Below, in pieces: positions 1 through 12,675 of a stretch of DNA of 64,000 bases. The translations under genes were made by a program, and so were the position numbers. The stretch is taken from positions 5,501,223 to 5,565,222 of the forward strand of contig NC_058515.1 of assembly GCF_020382885.2 (NCBI RefSeq). Reading direction: 5' to 3'. Each line of letters begins with the position of its first letter. Positions within the stretch are counted from its first letter, which is position 1. The stretch is from Scatophagus argus (taxonomy: Eukaryota > Chordata > Actinopteri > Scatophagidae). Below the pieces are notes generated by a model. That model was not told where the DNA came from, searched no databases, and was given only the letters and a program-made list of their open reading frames with translations.

Positions 1-803
1 GTCCGCCATGTCTGTAATGTTGCATATATTTAGTAAAAGTCTATGAATGGCTCCATTCTGACAGCAGGGAGTTGTGGAATATTTCTCAGATGAAACTGTG
101 TACTATCACATCAGAGTCTGCTTTGTTCTGCTGGCTCTGATTCTGGAAAACATCTAGAGTTGGGCAGAATGGTTGCACCAGTCCTGAAAGCTCTAGTCGA
201 GAATTTTCTTTTACTTGTTTGTCAGGAAATCTTTTAATTCTCATGCTGTAGAAACTTGTGGGGTGTGATCTCAGTGCACAAAACAAGTCTCAAAATAAAA
301 TAAACTTACCAAAGTATGTTTAGTAGCATTAGTAAGCTCAGTGTACTGTTGTTAAAGATTATTGATGGTCACCTTCAACCAAAATATGTGCCTAAAGGGA
401 GTCAGTTCTAAAAAAAAAACTAGAAAAAAAACTAGGTCATAATTTAACATACCACAATGATAAAGAAGATGGAATATGAAGGAAAGTATGAAGGGCTGAG
501 AGAACAAAGAATGATTTAAAAAAAATCAAATAAAATGAAATAAAATAAAAACACCTTACCCTGTTATACTTATGGGGAGAAAATGAAAGTCCCCATAATG
601 TAAATCATTAAATATTAGGGTGAAGACTTGCCTTTAAGGTTAGGCTGAGGTTAGCGTTAGGTTGAGGTAAGGGTTAGGATTAGGTAAATAATGTTTATTC
701 ATATGGTTAAGTGGTGGTTAAGCCTCCAGCAAATTAATGTAAGTCCATGCAATGTCCCGAGAAGTGATGGAAACATGACTGCGCGTGTGTGTGTGTACTG
801 TAG
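1..803 (+). other. M1AP intron upstream of the first visible exon
   Basis: No exon of M1AP could be recognised here; the preceding exon must lie beyond the left edge. The stretch is AT-rich with A-runs around 410-430 and 515-550. Its right end (570-800) is one copy of a dispersed repeat described separately. The small open frames on both strands have no coding character that I can see. Confidence 0.6.
570..800 (-). repeat. Dispersed repeat family R1, copy A
   Basis: The reverse complement matches two other stretches in the window (10071-10359 and 58890-59221). Shared landmarks, read on the minus strand, are a CA-rich end, GTTTCCATCACTT, a TTAACCACCACTTAACCAT-like block, degenerate telomere-like CCTAACC/CTTACC units, a TAATATTTAATGATTTACAT block and TTTTCTCCCCATAA. 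It looks like a short non-autonomous element with CA/GT at one end. The GT end runs straight into the splice acceptor of the first visible M1AP exon. Class uncertain. Confidence 0.75.
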
Positions 804-3800
804 GACCCTGCGTGCAGATGGAGTGTGTGAGAGTGTGTTGTACGGCCTGCCGCTGGTGATCCGCCCAACCACCTGCTGGCAGCTGGACTGGGATGAAATG
901 GAGACCAACCACAACCTGTTCCACGCTCTCTGCCACACGCTCAGGGTGTGTGAATGTGTTGCTTGATCTTGTTCATCTGATATTTTAGATTTAATCAGCA
1001 CAAACTGGAAAATCTCTGATAATCTTGTTTTGTTTTCCCTGCAAACCAGGTTCATATTTTCCTTGAAACAAACTAGCTGTTACAGTCAGACAGTATTAGT
1101 CATATTTCTATCAAAAGAAGAGTATAAAAGTGTTGTTGTTTACTGAATAAACATACATGCTGCAGAACTTACTATAATAATTTTCTAAATAATGAAAATA
1201 ATTAGTTTAATATAGAATTCTGATTGGGACACAGTTAAACATAAAACAGAAGGTTTGACCTTCTGATTGTCCACTTCAGGTTACTCTTTGCACCTCGTAA
1301 CATTTTCAGGCTTCCTCTGTGCACTGCAACTGAATGAAACTGTTTGATGTTAGATTTATTTTTCCATCTTCCAGAGTCGTGACTGGTTCCTGCTGCTGCA
1401 GGTGGAGCCCACACAGAGGTCTACAGCTGGAGGCTCAGGTCCGTGTGTTCGTGTGTGTGAGAGAGTAGGAATTTATTAATCCTTGAGTGCACTCACATGC
1501 CCTATGTGCATGTGTGTTGTGTACAACACAGGTGTGTGTTCTCACTACGTCCTCCAGCCATCCCCGTCTCTCTCCTTCCTGCTGAAGCCTGTGGTCACCA
1601 GAGAGTTGCTGCTGCCCTGCTCTCTGCCTGTCTCTCCTCAGGAACCTGAACCTGATGCCATGCAGACTATACAGGTTAGCTGATTGTTGTTTATTGTGAA
1701 CAAATTACAGAAGTAGACAGAACTCTAAAGGAGAAATAAAAGAATTTTAGACACAACTGTACATACTGATACCAGGAATTGAATATCAAGCTGATGAAAA
1801 ACTGTTTCACACCTTCAAAACACATCCTTATCTGACTGCTGAGTTTTTCTGTGAAGCAATCCTCTCTTCCTCTGCAGTAAAAATACCATATAGCTGATGA
1901 CACAAGAGAGTGTGACACTGACAGTTTTTAAATTGCAAATTCATGTAGACTGCAGCTTGACTGGTGTGCAGAAGCATCTAATTGCAACATGCAAATAATA
2001 CTTATTTTAAAATTAGCACTTAAAATAATTCCCCATCTTCAGCCAAAAAGTCTAAGTTTTAATTCTTAAGACATAGTTGTTTATCATTTATATTTTGGAC
2101 AGGTCAAGCTTTTGATTGATTGTTCTACCCTGGCACGGGTCTGATGTGTATAGCTTCATGTCACTTTGTTCAGTGTTTATTTGCATGTTACCAAAATGTT
2201 GGGGGAGAAAAAAAAAACTGAAGTTCAGACATTTTTAGGTGATACTGTTGTTCTCTGTCTGTTTTCTCTGTCAGGCTTGTCTCACTCAGCTGGATGAGGA
2301 GTTTGTGTTCAGCCCTCTCTCTCTGAACAGTAACCTGTACCAGCACCTCAGGAGCAGAGGCCAGTTCTCTCAGCCGCGATACCCATACAGGTCAGAGGGG
2401 GGTACTGTGATGGTGGACTGTGTTTAATATTCAAATGAAATAGATACAGAGGTCAGTGATGTAAGAAAATTTGTTAAAAGTGAGAATGATGGCGTTTATA
2501 ATAGAGCATGGTGATCATGACAAAGTCAAATCTTTTTTTATTTACTGTGCCTCATATCACAAATCGCATATTTATTCTGAAGGGGCTTTGCAATTTGTAC
2601 AGTTTACGACATCCTCTGTCCTTAAACCCTCAATTCAGATGAGGAAGTAGTCCCATAAAAACTCCATTAACTGGGGAAAAGAATGGAAGAAACCTCAGAA
2701 AGAGCAACAACAACCCCCACCCAGGATGGACTGACATGTAATAGATATCACGTGTACAAAACAACCTGTTAAAATTACAGTACAGGCAATCATCAATCAC
2801 ATGCACTGTGATGGTGATATTAATGATGATTATGTAACGATGTGATAAGAGGTTAAGATTAACATTATGAGGACATGATGATAATGATGGTGATGTTGTT
2901 TGATTCCAGGCTGCAACAAGCAGCTGCCCACAGAGACCAGTCTCAACCACTAGAGGGCACTAAAGGCACAGGCAGCAGACTGCCTCGGCAGGTAAACCCA
3001 ACAGCTTTATGGCAGTGTGAAAGTCATGATGAGTTGCTCATATGATGAGTGAAATAAATATGACACAAACAAAGTTGATAACATCACATGAGAGTAATCT
3101 GACAGCAGGAAGAATGTTTTAATGAAACTTGTTAAGGTTGTGTGCAGACAGCATGCGCTTTAATAATGCAACTTCCTGCTCACTTTTCGGTCCCATTTCC
3201 GAAGCAATATAGATGAGGTTGATGTATTTGAAGTAATGTTACTTTGGTGTTTTATTACTATTCTAAACAACCTCATACCTGGCAGCAAACATTTGTTAAT
3301 CAAGAACTGAAGAAGGAGGTAAATGAATCAGATGCAACTGTGTCTCCTTATCGTTCAGTAGGGGAACAATGCAGCCAGTGCTGGAAGAAGCACTCAGAAT
3401 CAGGTGTTGTGTTGACTGGGAGGAACATTCTCCATCTGCAACCAGTTTGAAGAGTACTAAACAAAGATTTGAAAAGCAAACTAACTAAAGCTGTCAGACA
3501 AAAATGGTGCAGTAAAAAGTGCAGTAATTCTTTTTGAATTTTTGTGCAGTAGAATTATCTATTAGTGTAAAATGGAAATACTAAGTAATGTGTAAGTAGC
3601 TACAAAATGCACTCAGGTACAGTACTTGATCAGATTAAGATTATAACACAAGAATTATCATGGCTATGGAGTATTCTGTATGACAGCATGTGAAGCAGCA
3701 AAAGTTGGAGAAAGACTCAGTTTCATGTAGGCCCAAAACTAAAACATTGCTACAGGAAGAGATTAGAGATTAGAAGTGTGTAATGTTGTGAATCATTCTT

Positions 3801-4898
3801 TTGTTCTGTTCTAGAGTTTTTATAGTGACTCATAACTCTGATAAAACTAACTGGTGTGCTATGGCTTTGGTTTTATCTCATAAAAAAATCATCTTGAAGG
3901 TTGATGCCAATTTGCATCTGTTACATGATGCATTACCAAAATTCTCACACAAGGTAAAAATCATTTCAGAAGTCTAGTTAACGCTTCAACTACTGGAAAT
4001 TTGTAAAATATTTAAACATGTTTCATGCCTTTTAAGTTTAACTGATTATAGACTTGGATTGCACCCCAACAATCATTGTTGGTGTCCATATTTTACAGTG
4101 TTATACTTTGAACGATGTGAACATTTTATCCCTGCATGTTATTTCGTTACATGAGCTGAGGCCGTCTGTGAGTGTGTAGCTGTTGGCAGTGTGACTCATC
4201 AGGGTTGATAAGGCTGCTGACATGCAAATAGTTCACTCCAGCAGAAAAACACAGAGAAACTGTTCATCCGCTCTGCTGTTGTGTCGTTCTGTTCTTTGGC
4301 ACGCGCTCTTTTTATTCACTGCGCTGGAACTTAACCCTTAAATTTTGACATAATGTTTGTATTTGCCCTATTAATGTCTTCCTCCTCTCACCTTTTCCTC
4401 TCTATTCTTTATCTCTCTTTTGTTCCACCTCCTTCAGAGCCTCCTACTCTTCCTCTCTTATGTCTCAATTTTTTTTCTTGCACCTAGTCAGTCAAGAGTA
4501 CCGAAACCCTACATCTCAGCTTGTATTCAGTCAAAGTTGCCAGTTTATTTTGTTGATTCAGTGTAATTCTAAGTACTATTAAATATGTGTCTCCAAAGCG
4601 TATAAATACCCTCTATTTTGAACCATAAAGGCTGTGTGTTGTCTCCTCTCAGCCACAAAACCAGGGTCGACTACTGGGATCGAGCAGCAAGGTCAGGGCT
4701 ACTGTAGCTCCCTTCCCCTCTTCCTCCTCCCACTCCTCTTCCTCCTCCTCCCTGGGACCTCCTCCTGCTAAGGCCTCTCGTCCAGTTCTGACGCTCCTCA
4801 GCAGCAGGAGCAGGAGTGGCGGAAGCCGCTGGGCCCCTGCACCTACTCAGCAGGAGGAAGACAGTGATGGTGATGGTGTCTCCATGGTAATACAGTAA
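804..4898 (+). CDS. m1ap: Meiosis 1 associated protein, C-terminal exons (5' end outside window)
   Basis: Six coding exons: 804-945, 1375-1438, 1532-1674, 2275-2390, 2910-2991 and 4653-4898 (TAA at 4896). All introns are GT/AG and all phases join. The translation contains CESVLYGLPLVIRPTTCWQL, WDEMETNHNLFHALCH, a TRELLLP motif and LYQHLRS, which align in order with the C-terminal half of human M1AP (CESLTYGLPFILRPTSCWQL, TRELMLP, LYSHLSS). The last exon includes SSKVRATVAPFPSS, matching human NRARATVAPLP, then a Ser-rich low-complexity tail and an acidic end (EEDSDGDG). M1AP is a vertebrate germ-cell protein needed for meiosis I progression in spermatocytes. It has no well-known catalytic domain. 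The N-terminal half lies upstream of the window. It converges on DOK1, as in human. The first exon has an unusually poor polypyrimidine tract because a GT-rich repeat abuts it. Confidence 0.93.
2525..2870 (+). repeat. Dispersed teleost-type repeat in an M1AP intron
   Basis: The stretch contains GAAGGGGCTTTGCAATTTGT, ACATCCTCTGTCCTTA and a block ending near CCAGGATGGACTGACATG. I recall this combination as a frequent interspersed repeat in fish introns. It ends about 40 bp before the exon at 2910. Only one copy is present in this window, so the call rests on recall rather than internal comparison. Confidence 0.45.
3375..3640 (+). repeat. Degenerate hAT-like MITE (CAGTG-TGGAAGAAG family), copy 1
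   Basis: It starts with CAGTGCTGGAAGAAGCACTC and ends near GGTACAGTACTTGATCAGAT. These resemble the two ends of the abundant fish element that begins CAGTGGTGGAAGAAGTA and carries GTACTTGAGTAAA-like terminal sequence. A related stretch occurs at 35381-35650. Decayed, no coding capacity, lies in the last M1AP intron. Confidence 0.5.
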
Positions 4899-5140
4899 GA
4901 ACGCTGGAGAGTGGGTGGAAGAAAGTGGGACGAGAGGGCAAAAAAAAACAGAAACTGGGAAAGGACAGAGAGAGAGGTGGTGAAGTGCATCCTCAACAAG
5001 TCATTTAACACACACACTTTACAGCGAGCTGCAGAATAGCTTATTCAGCACACACACACAAACACACATTAGGCACATGGGTCTCCATTGTAAAGTTTGT
5101 TAGTAATTAGGCAGCTCATAAAAGCTTTAAAGACTTTGTA

Positions 5141-5163
5141 AAAAAAAAAAAAAAAAAAAAAAG
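5141..5163. repeat. Poly(A) run
   Basis: An uninterrupted run of about 23 A. No SINE or LINE body is recognisable immediately upstream, so I call it a simple repeat. Confidence 0.9.
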
Positions 5164-5722
5164 GGAAACATGCATAATACACACAGCATTCTTTGCTCTC
5201 TATTCTCCTCACACAAACAGTATTAGCAAGATCTGAATCTAATTAGCCTCTGTGTGTGTGTGTGTGTGTGTGCGCGTGTGTGCGCATGTGTGCATGTGCG
5301 TGAGAAAGGAAAGTTTCGAGTCACATCGAAATTCATTCGAGGCCATCTGCAGAGTGCTGAGGCAGCAAAAAAAAAAAAAATCACACACCGCGAACAATGA
5401 AGAGGCGGGAGGAAAGATGAAAAGAAGGGAAACAGCAGGACAATGGAAGCCTGGAAGATTCAAAAAAAAAAAATGGAGGGAAGGAACAGAAAGTTACAAG
5501 AAGAGCAAAAGGTGGGTGTTGTGGGAGATCAGAGGGAGATTAAAGGACATATAAAAAAGCCTTGTCTGCATGTAGCAGCACACCCATTATGTCAGACATA
5601 CTGCAGCTATAGTACTTAATATACAGTGACTTATAGACAAACACACACATATGCACAGTGCATTTTCATTTTGCCCTTAAGCCCTGGTGTGAACACAGCT
5701 TCACTGTTTTAATGAGACAGAG

Positions 5723-5728
5723 AATAAA
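5723..5728 (+). terminator. Candidate M1AP polyadenylation signal
   Basis: AATAAA about 825 bp after the M1AP stop, just before a long CT/GT microsatellite. It is the first canonical hexamer I noticed on this strand after the stop. Use is not demonstrated. Confidence 0.25.
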
Positions 5729-5769
5729 GCAGCAGACAGAGAGGCCTCTCTGCTCTCCTTCACTCCCAC

Positions 5770-5770
<1 letters not shown>

Positions 5771-5868
<98 letters not shown>

Positions 5869-5870
5869 TC
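5771..5870. repeat. Compound (CT)n(GT)n microsatellite
   Basis: About 48 bp of CT/TC dinucleotides pass directly into about 47 bp of TG dinucleotides. Polypyrimidine/polypurine next to alternating purine-pyrimidine is a sequence type able to form H-DNA and Z-DNA in vitro. It is likely polymorphic in length. Confidence 0.97.
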
Positions 5871-7960
5871 TGGGGGGTTGAAAGCCAGCATGGGTGTGTG
5901 TGTGTTTGGGGAAGGAAGGAGAAAACTGGTTTTAGAAATTGCAGTGCATCCTTTACAGTAATGAAAATGACACACAGAAAGGGTTTCCGAGGACTTGCGA
6001 TGAGGGTTTGCGAGGGGTCAGAGCAGTTTCACAAACGTTTAACCCGTGATTCATACTCATATGTACATGGCAGTCGCTTACACATAGCCATCATCATCCG
6101 CATAGACACATACAGAAGCTTAATGAGTCTCCCGCCATTCCACCCCCTTCTTGAACCTTATAACATTATAGGGACTACCCAGTGGCAAATGTCTTCATGA
6201 CGTTGTGATGTCACAGGACTTTCGTATTCATGAATTACATCCACAATGATCCCTTTGTCCCCGAAGAGGATTTGACAAAAACTACCCCCTGACATTTTAA
6301 CCGCTTCTTTCTCGTTCCTTCGTCCGTTCCCTTCTCTCTCTCTCTCTCAGTACTTTTAAGTTAAATCCTTATATGCTCGGAGAAGTTGAGTCCATGTGTG
6401 TGAATTTCATAAATTTGTACAACTAGAACCACAGCAGCATCTCTTGTCTGCAGAAAGGTCATCAGCAACACTCATTAAATGTCATAACTGTTAGAGATGA
6501 ATGGGGCGTGACCAGCAGTCAACAAAAGTGTCTCTATTTGTGCTGTATGTATCCATTCGGCATTGAATTTAACAGAAAGTGTCTCGCTTGCTAAGGGATG
6601 CTTCAGGTTCAGGCAAGTTTTTTACGCCTTGAGAAACTTCTTTGTTCAGTGTTATGTTTACTCCACAAGACAAACATCCTTATCTCATAGTTCACTTATC
6701 TCAAAGAGCTCATGTTCCTGTTGAGCTTTTGACTATTTTTAATGTATTTTCTGAACAAAGGAAAGCTGACATAGATTGATGCTATTTGCTCACTATATAC
6801 AGTATATATTTTCTGACTTTCTCTTAGCATTGTATTTTAACATTGTCAACATTGTTTGTGAACTGCAGGTTAATAAATTGTCCTAAAGTAATATTTTGGT
6901 GGGAGGATTATTACTATAACTTTTAGAGATAATTTGCTCTAGAAAAAATCAGATATAACCTTTTTACCACCCACTGTCCCAACCACATTATGCTAGCATT
7001 AGGTACATGAATGCAATCACATCGAGTCTCTTTGTGGGACAGTGGTGTGTTTGTGGCCTGTTGCAGATGGTGTATGTGGTTAATCTGTGCCATCTTCATC
7101 TGTCAGATGATTTGCTGTTTAGCTGACGAACAGCCCAGTCCTGCATTTACTACTTCACAGTAACATGTTATCTTTATACATTGTCAAATAGAAAAAAGTG
7201 TGGGTTTTTTTTTTTTTGCTGGCAAAATGGCAGAAATGGCTTGGTAATGACAAGACGAGCTGATTGTAGAAATTGCATTAGTGTCAGCAGGTGCTGTTGG
7301 TCATTATGTGAATTAGAACATTAGAAATTGCTTGACCCACAGAAGGTAATCACATCAAAACAATGTTGTGAACAGAGTGATCACTCACTGCTGTACAGGA
7401 GTCTCCTGCTTTTTAAGTTTTGATTCAGCGTTTCCTGAGGGTGGAGAGTTGACCTTTCTCTGCACCATTTTTTGTCTCATTTTGCAGACAGTAAATACAT
7501 ATATATGCGTCAAAGTCAGCATGGACACGAAACTTTTCTGTTATGGTTCCACTTTGGCTGATAAGTTCTGTATTTTTGTACATAGAATTGCTGGCTTCCT
7601 GTTTCTTGAAACTTGTACCATTTGTTAGTGTTTATGGCAATGTTTTGCCATTTCCTGAGTTTTTTGGGGTTTTTTTTCATTCTTATTTAAAACAATAACT
7701 TTTTTGGTCTGTCTGCCTGGTTAAATATGCAATGTTTTTTTCTTCGGCGTCTCATCAGTTTCTATATCTGAATCAGGATAATATTAGTGCGGTGACTTCC
7801 TGCTTTATTCCTTTATTCTCAATTTTTTCTCTTTCCTGTAATTGTCCATACTGGCCACAGGGATGGCATAGGACTCTATGACTAGAGCAGGAACATATAC
7901 AGCAATTCACAATTCACATAGACATTACAGGCAGAGAATAATCAACAATGTCATAAGCGA

Positions 7961-8130
7961 GAAGCGCCTTGGCAGCCAAATGGTTATGGTGCATGCACAC
8001 ATAGCAGCAATGTCGCAAGTTCACCCCTAGCCTGCAGCCTTTGCTGAATGTCATGCCTGCCTTCTGTTCCCCATTTCATATCAGCCTCCTCATCTTGCTC
8101 TGTCCAATAAAGGCAAAGAAAATACAATCC
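7961..8130 (+). mobile_element. tRNA-derived SINE
   Basis: The head has a box A-like segment at 7969-7983 (TTGGCAGCCAAATGG) and, about 45 bp on, a box B-like segment at 8015-8030 (CAAGTTCACCCC). This is the spacing of an internal RNA polymerase III promoter. A tRNA-unrelated body and an A-rich end (CCAATAAAGGCAAAGAAAA near 8104-8123) follow. I see no clear target-site duplication. No second copy was noticed in the window. Confidence 0.65.
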
Positions 8131-9579
8131 CACCACCACCACCATCTCCACCCCAAAAAAGAGAAAGAGGAAGTGCATCTCTGAGGAGGAAGTCAGGAGG
8201 CTACATGATATGAATTAGAATCCTTCTGATAGACTTCTGAAACCTCTGTACTCTTACACAAGTTTAGAAAGTCTAGAATAATCTGGAAATCTGATGCAAA
8301 ATAATGAAAATAAAACCAGCTCCAATCACCAGAATTATGAACTTGGTCTGAGAAAACTGTTTAGTGGTTTAGTTTAGTGGGGTCACTGACACATGCTCAC
8401 ACATACATGAAAACCGCCTCATTATCACACCTCACAGAATTATACAAACATTCAGCAAAGTTTTATATAGGAATCCCTTCTGTTTTCAAGGCAGTGGAGC
8501 ACACAGTCTGAATGAGAAAGTTGCTTTAGATTGTGCTGAGAATGTGAATGAAACACCCTTTCAAACACATAGGACTGAATGGGGTTGCCCACGCACAGCT
8601 AAAAATAAAAGCTGGTGGTCTGCAGAATCAAACACAAAAGGAAACTTGACAGTTTCAGGTGTGTCTAAATGAGAAACATACAGCAAAGAGAAAGGTATTA
8701 TATTCTGTGAACCACAATCTTAAAACAGAATGAGGAAATGTAGTTGAGTTTTAGGTTGAGGGTGTTTTTATATTCAGAAGTGCAGGTGACAGATGTGAAA
8801 TCTTCACAAAATTAGTCTGTATTGAAAATGATGAGTTTCCAGGTATGGAAACTTAACAAAATAATGTTTTTCTACTGTTAAAGGATCACCAGGAGATATA
8901 AGTAAGCTTAGACCAACCCATATGTTAGTTGAGGTTCCACAGCGATCCAGACAGGGTTTACATTAAAGCTGCAACAGTCAGAATTCTTATGACTATAAAG
9001 TGAAAGGTTTCACAAGTAGTGATAAATCCGGAAAAAGGTGTCAAGAGTTTGTGAGGATAGTAATAAAGTGGATACAGTGTACATGTTATGGTCATTGCTT
9101 GTTTAACTGCCTTTAAGTGGTTAAATAATTGAATAATTGTAAGCCTAACGGTGTGTGGTTTCACAGAAGATGAAGTGATTTTTTTTTTTTAACTTTGCAT
9201 CAAGTTGCACAAATTGGACTGCTTGTGGTTTCCTTTTTTTTTTGGTTGTTTGTTTTATTTTGTTTTTACTAGCCCCGGGATATGCATGAATTTTTCACTT
9301 TAACCAAGACATTTTTGAACTTGCTTCATCTTGCTTGTCAATTCATGGCACCCATGCAAAATTCATATCTAACAGTAACTCTCAATTGTGTATGCAAAAT
9401 TTTAAAACTTGTTGATGTTTCTCAGCATGTAATGATTGTCCAGCCTCCACAAAATGCACCTGTCAGTGTGAAGTTTCAGTGCCTCTTATAGGACTGTTCT
9501 CTATCGGTGAGTCTGGCATGACCTTTACAAAAAGAGACTGAGAGAGAGACCTTGATGGGAGGGAACACTCCTAGTACAG

Positions 9580-9582
<3 letters not shown>

Positions 9583-9610
<28 letters not shown>

Positions 9611-9625
9611 TTGTGTGTGTGTGTA
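9583..9625. repeat. (GT)n microsatellite
   Basis: GT repeat with a few interruptions. The overlapping VC-rich frames on the plus strand are not genes. Confidence 0.95.
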
Positions 9626-10070
9626 CGTGTCGTCTTCATGCAGATCTGCAGAAATGCAGAGACCTCGGTAACAGTTTTTTGTCTAAAGAAAGCTTCATGT
9701 GGCTAGAGAAGACCCAGAAAATGACGCACGCGCCTACAAAAGCACTTGTGTCTGTCATATTAAAGTCAGTGTGTCTGTCTATCAAAGTGCCTTTGCGTCT
9801 CCTGTTTCATCGTTCATCAAGAAATCCCCTCTTTCTTCATCCTGTGTTTTTGTTCTTTTGGTGTCATGTGTCCTGCAGAAAAACTTTAAAGGGCTTCCTA
9901 CTGACTTAGCAAAACTGTGAAAGCTAACAGAAGTTGATCTGAAACTATGAAGTGAGCACTTGTATATACTTTCAGTATGACGTAACAAACGTTGAGCACA
10001 TGCACATAATCACACAGGATACAGATAATGCACACAGGTGATATGGCAGCAAGGTTGCTGGTAGATTTCT

Positions 10071-10359
10071 ACCACACACACAGCCATGTTTCCATCACTT
10101 TTGATGACATTACATAGACCAATGTTGATTTCCTGGAAGCTTAACCACCACCTAACCATAATAATAGACATTACTTGCCGAATCCTAACCCTTACCCTTA
10201 CCTTTAACCTTAAATAGCAAGTCTTTATCTTAATATTTATTGATTTACTTTCTAATGACTTGCATTTTGTCCCCATAAATAAGGTTCGTCCTAATAATGC
10301 AACTGTGAAACAGATTTTTGTTCCCACAACTACTGGATTATACATTCACACACACACAA
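10071..10359 (+). repeat. Dispersed repeat family R1, copy B
   Basis: A complete-looking copy. It has a CA-rich start, GTTTCCATCACTTTTGATGA, a TTAACCACCACCTAACCATA block, a CCTAACCCTTACCCTTACC telomere-like core, TGCATTTTGTCCCCATAAAT, a CCCACAACTACTGGA block and a CA-rich end. It is collinear with copy C at 58890-59221 and with the reverse complement of copy A. Microsatellite at both ends suggests that the element carries CA tracts as part of its structure. Confidence 0.8.
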
Positions 10360-10719
10360 GGGCAATCAGGCAGTCAGACGCACTGTTCTGCAGATTTGTG
10401 AAAGGCCAAGGCATATGTCACCTCCTGAAGCAGGGGAGAAATGTGAAGAATTAAGGGACAAGGTGACAGAATGCACAGAACAACTTTCTGTAACACAGGG
10501 ACAAGATCTAAACCACTTCAAGCTTGGTTCTGATCTAATCTATTCCTGTGAAAACAACTGTCTAATGGCCCCTGCAGTAATGGAAATGTAAAATCCAGTG
10601 TTTTTAGAGCACAATTCATACTGAAGACTAGAAGTCATGATTTTGCATCCTCAGTCTGCACTATTTTGACCATGGAGTAGTTAGATCTGACCATGCAATA
10701 TGAAGTTACATCCAACGGA

Positions 10720-10891
10720 AAATTAGCTTAGCTTAGCATTAAGACTGGGAATAGGGAAACAGCTAGCCTGGCTCCTTCGAAAGGCAACAAAACTGTAAAA
10801 ATTATGGTTTAATTATGTATGGGACTGTTTGGTCAAGCACAGTGTAACTTAACGTACAGATATGAGAGTGGAATTGATATCGTCATATAAC
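10720..10891 (+). repeat. Dispersed repeat (AGCTTAGCTTAGCAT family), copy 1
   Basis: Contains TTAGCTTAGCTTAGCATTAA, GGGAAACAGCTAGCCTGGCT and GAGAGTGGAATTGATATC. The reverse complement of a stretch at 34290-34405 shares the same landmarks in the same order. This is a repeat commonly met in teleost introns; its class is not clear to me. Confidence 0.65.
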
Positions 10892-11373
10892 TTTTGGCAT
10901 TAAAGTGAACATGTACTCCCAAAAATGTTTATCTTGAATATTAGGTGCTGTACTTCAACAAAACTGATGCCAAAATTGATGTGCTGTTGTTACTATCACG
11001 GTGAGCACAAATGAAGCCATAAATGTTTTTGAATTTACTGTAACTCAACATTCAGGTCTGGAAATGTGAATCTGCTCAAACGTACCAATACAGTTTGCAC
11101 AATAATTTGATTTTTACCTCTTAAGTGGGGCTCATCTTGTCTATGCATTTACAATAAGAATTAAAATATCAGCAACTGAAAGAACAGTCACAGTGAAGGA
11201 TTTGCTCTTCTTTACACACACTTTATGAGTGGGATTTGGTCAAAGTCTTTAAACACAGAAACACTTAAAAATTGACTGTGAATAAGTAACAACTTGTTGT
11301 GGATATTCCAGTAAGAAAGAGGTGAACCATATTTAGGAAGAACCGGCTTAAAGCATAAAAACAGTACCGTATA

Positions 11374-11375
<2 letters not shown>

Positions 11376-11454
<79 letters not shown>

Positions 11455-11460
11455 CGCGTG
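11376..11460. repeat. Long (GT)n microsatellite
   Basis: More than 30 uninterrupted GT units, followed by a short CG-containing end. It is the longest pure dinucleotide tract in the window. Confidence 0.97.
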
Positions 11461-12675
11461 TACCTTGCTTCTTTTTCCAATGAGTTCACCCAGAGTTTAA
11501 TGAGAAAGACAGAAGTTTGTCGTCATTCTTTCTCTTTCTGTTTTTCTTCTCTCGCTCTGTCTGAAAGAACAGGGGGAGGTGGGGAGCAGAGTTAGGAAAT
11601 TTACCTCAAAATGTAATCCAGTTACTTTTAGAGGACTTTACTGTCCAGAAAACACTCTCACAGCAGGTGGGGAAATAAAGAATAAAGGGATAAAGAACAG
11701 CACCGGAGTGACGGGAACAGTCTGTACCTGCTATGCAAGCCAGCCAGACACAGACAGGTTCATCCAGCCAGCATTCATCATGTCAGCATCTTTTGCTCCC
11801 TCTTTAATTCCATTTCTTCTCATGCTTTCCTCATCGTCAGCTCAGGATAAACACCCGGATGTCCCCCTTTTTTTATGCAGCATTCTTCAACATGTCAATT
11901 AGCTGTATTTTTTTTTTCCATCCATTTTCCCCCTATTACCATCTTGTATTCAAGCCCTCCTCTCACGGTATCTCTGCAGTTAAAATGCACAGCGTGTCCG
12001 ACACAAACCAGCCTCCATTAAGCGTCACCAGAGCAACCAAACAACAGTGTTAATGCAGAGGGAGGAAAAGGAAGCAAGAAAGACAAGAAAGAAAGTCTTT
12101 GTTTCTTTTTTCTTTTCTTTTTTTTTTTTTAAGGCTCAACTTTAACGGTGTGATTAAGTGGTTGGAAACCGACTGAAACAACAAAAACAGAGCACGGCAG
12201 AGGGAGGAAAACGGAGGATGAGGTCAGACTGTTTTACTGTCCAGAACAGAAACTCTTTGAAACACTTAAAACTGTGTCTGATTTGCTCCTGATGGGACAA
12301 ACACAGTGAGGGGAAGTAGTGATGTAGCAATTAGGGGAGTTTTCTTGTTCAAGGATCCACTATGGAGAAGTATTTTAAGGTTTTGGAGCCATTTTATTAT
12401 TAGTTATATTTACAGACAGCACAGCTGTTTATGACACATACATACACACAATGACTGATTAGTTTCATAATTAGGTTGTTTGTACATAGAAACAAAAAGG
12501 AATCAAATAATATTATCTTGTGTAGAAAGTTGCCTCTGTATTTTAACAGTCACGTGAGGACCATGTGAGCCCATGACTCCTTTAGGGCCCATTTTCGTCT
12601 GTTTATAAGATCTTAATTAGATCCGTAAGTCTCACTTTTCATGCTTTCTCCAAAACAATACCTCAGGAGTATATT

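Noticed and set aside
5658-6200. 180-codon plus-strand frame
   Set aside because: Its length comes from reading through the CT/GT microsatellite (poly-SL and poly-VC). The flanks have no coding character.
11570-11660. Possible hAT fragment with GTAATCCAGTTACTTTTAG
   Set aside because: Too short and lacking recognisable ends. It could equally be unrelated AT-rich sequence.
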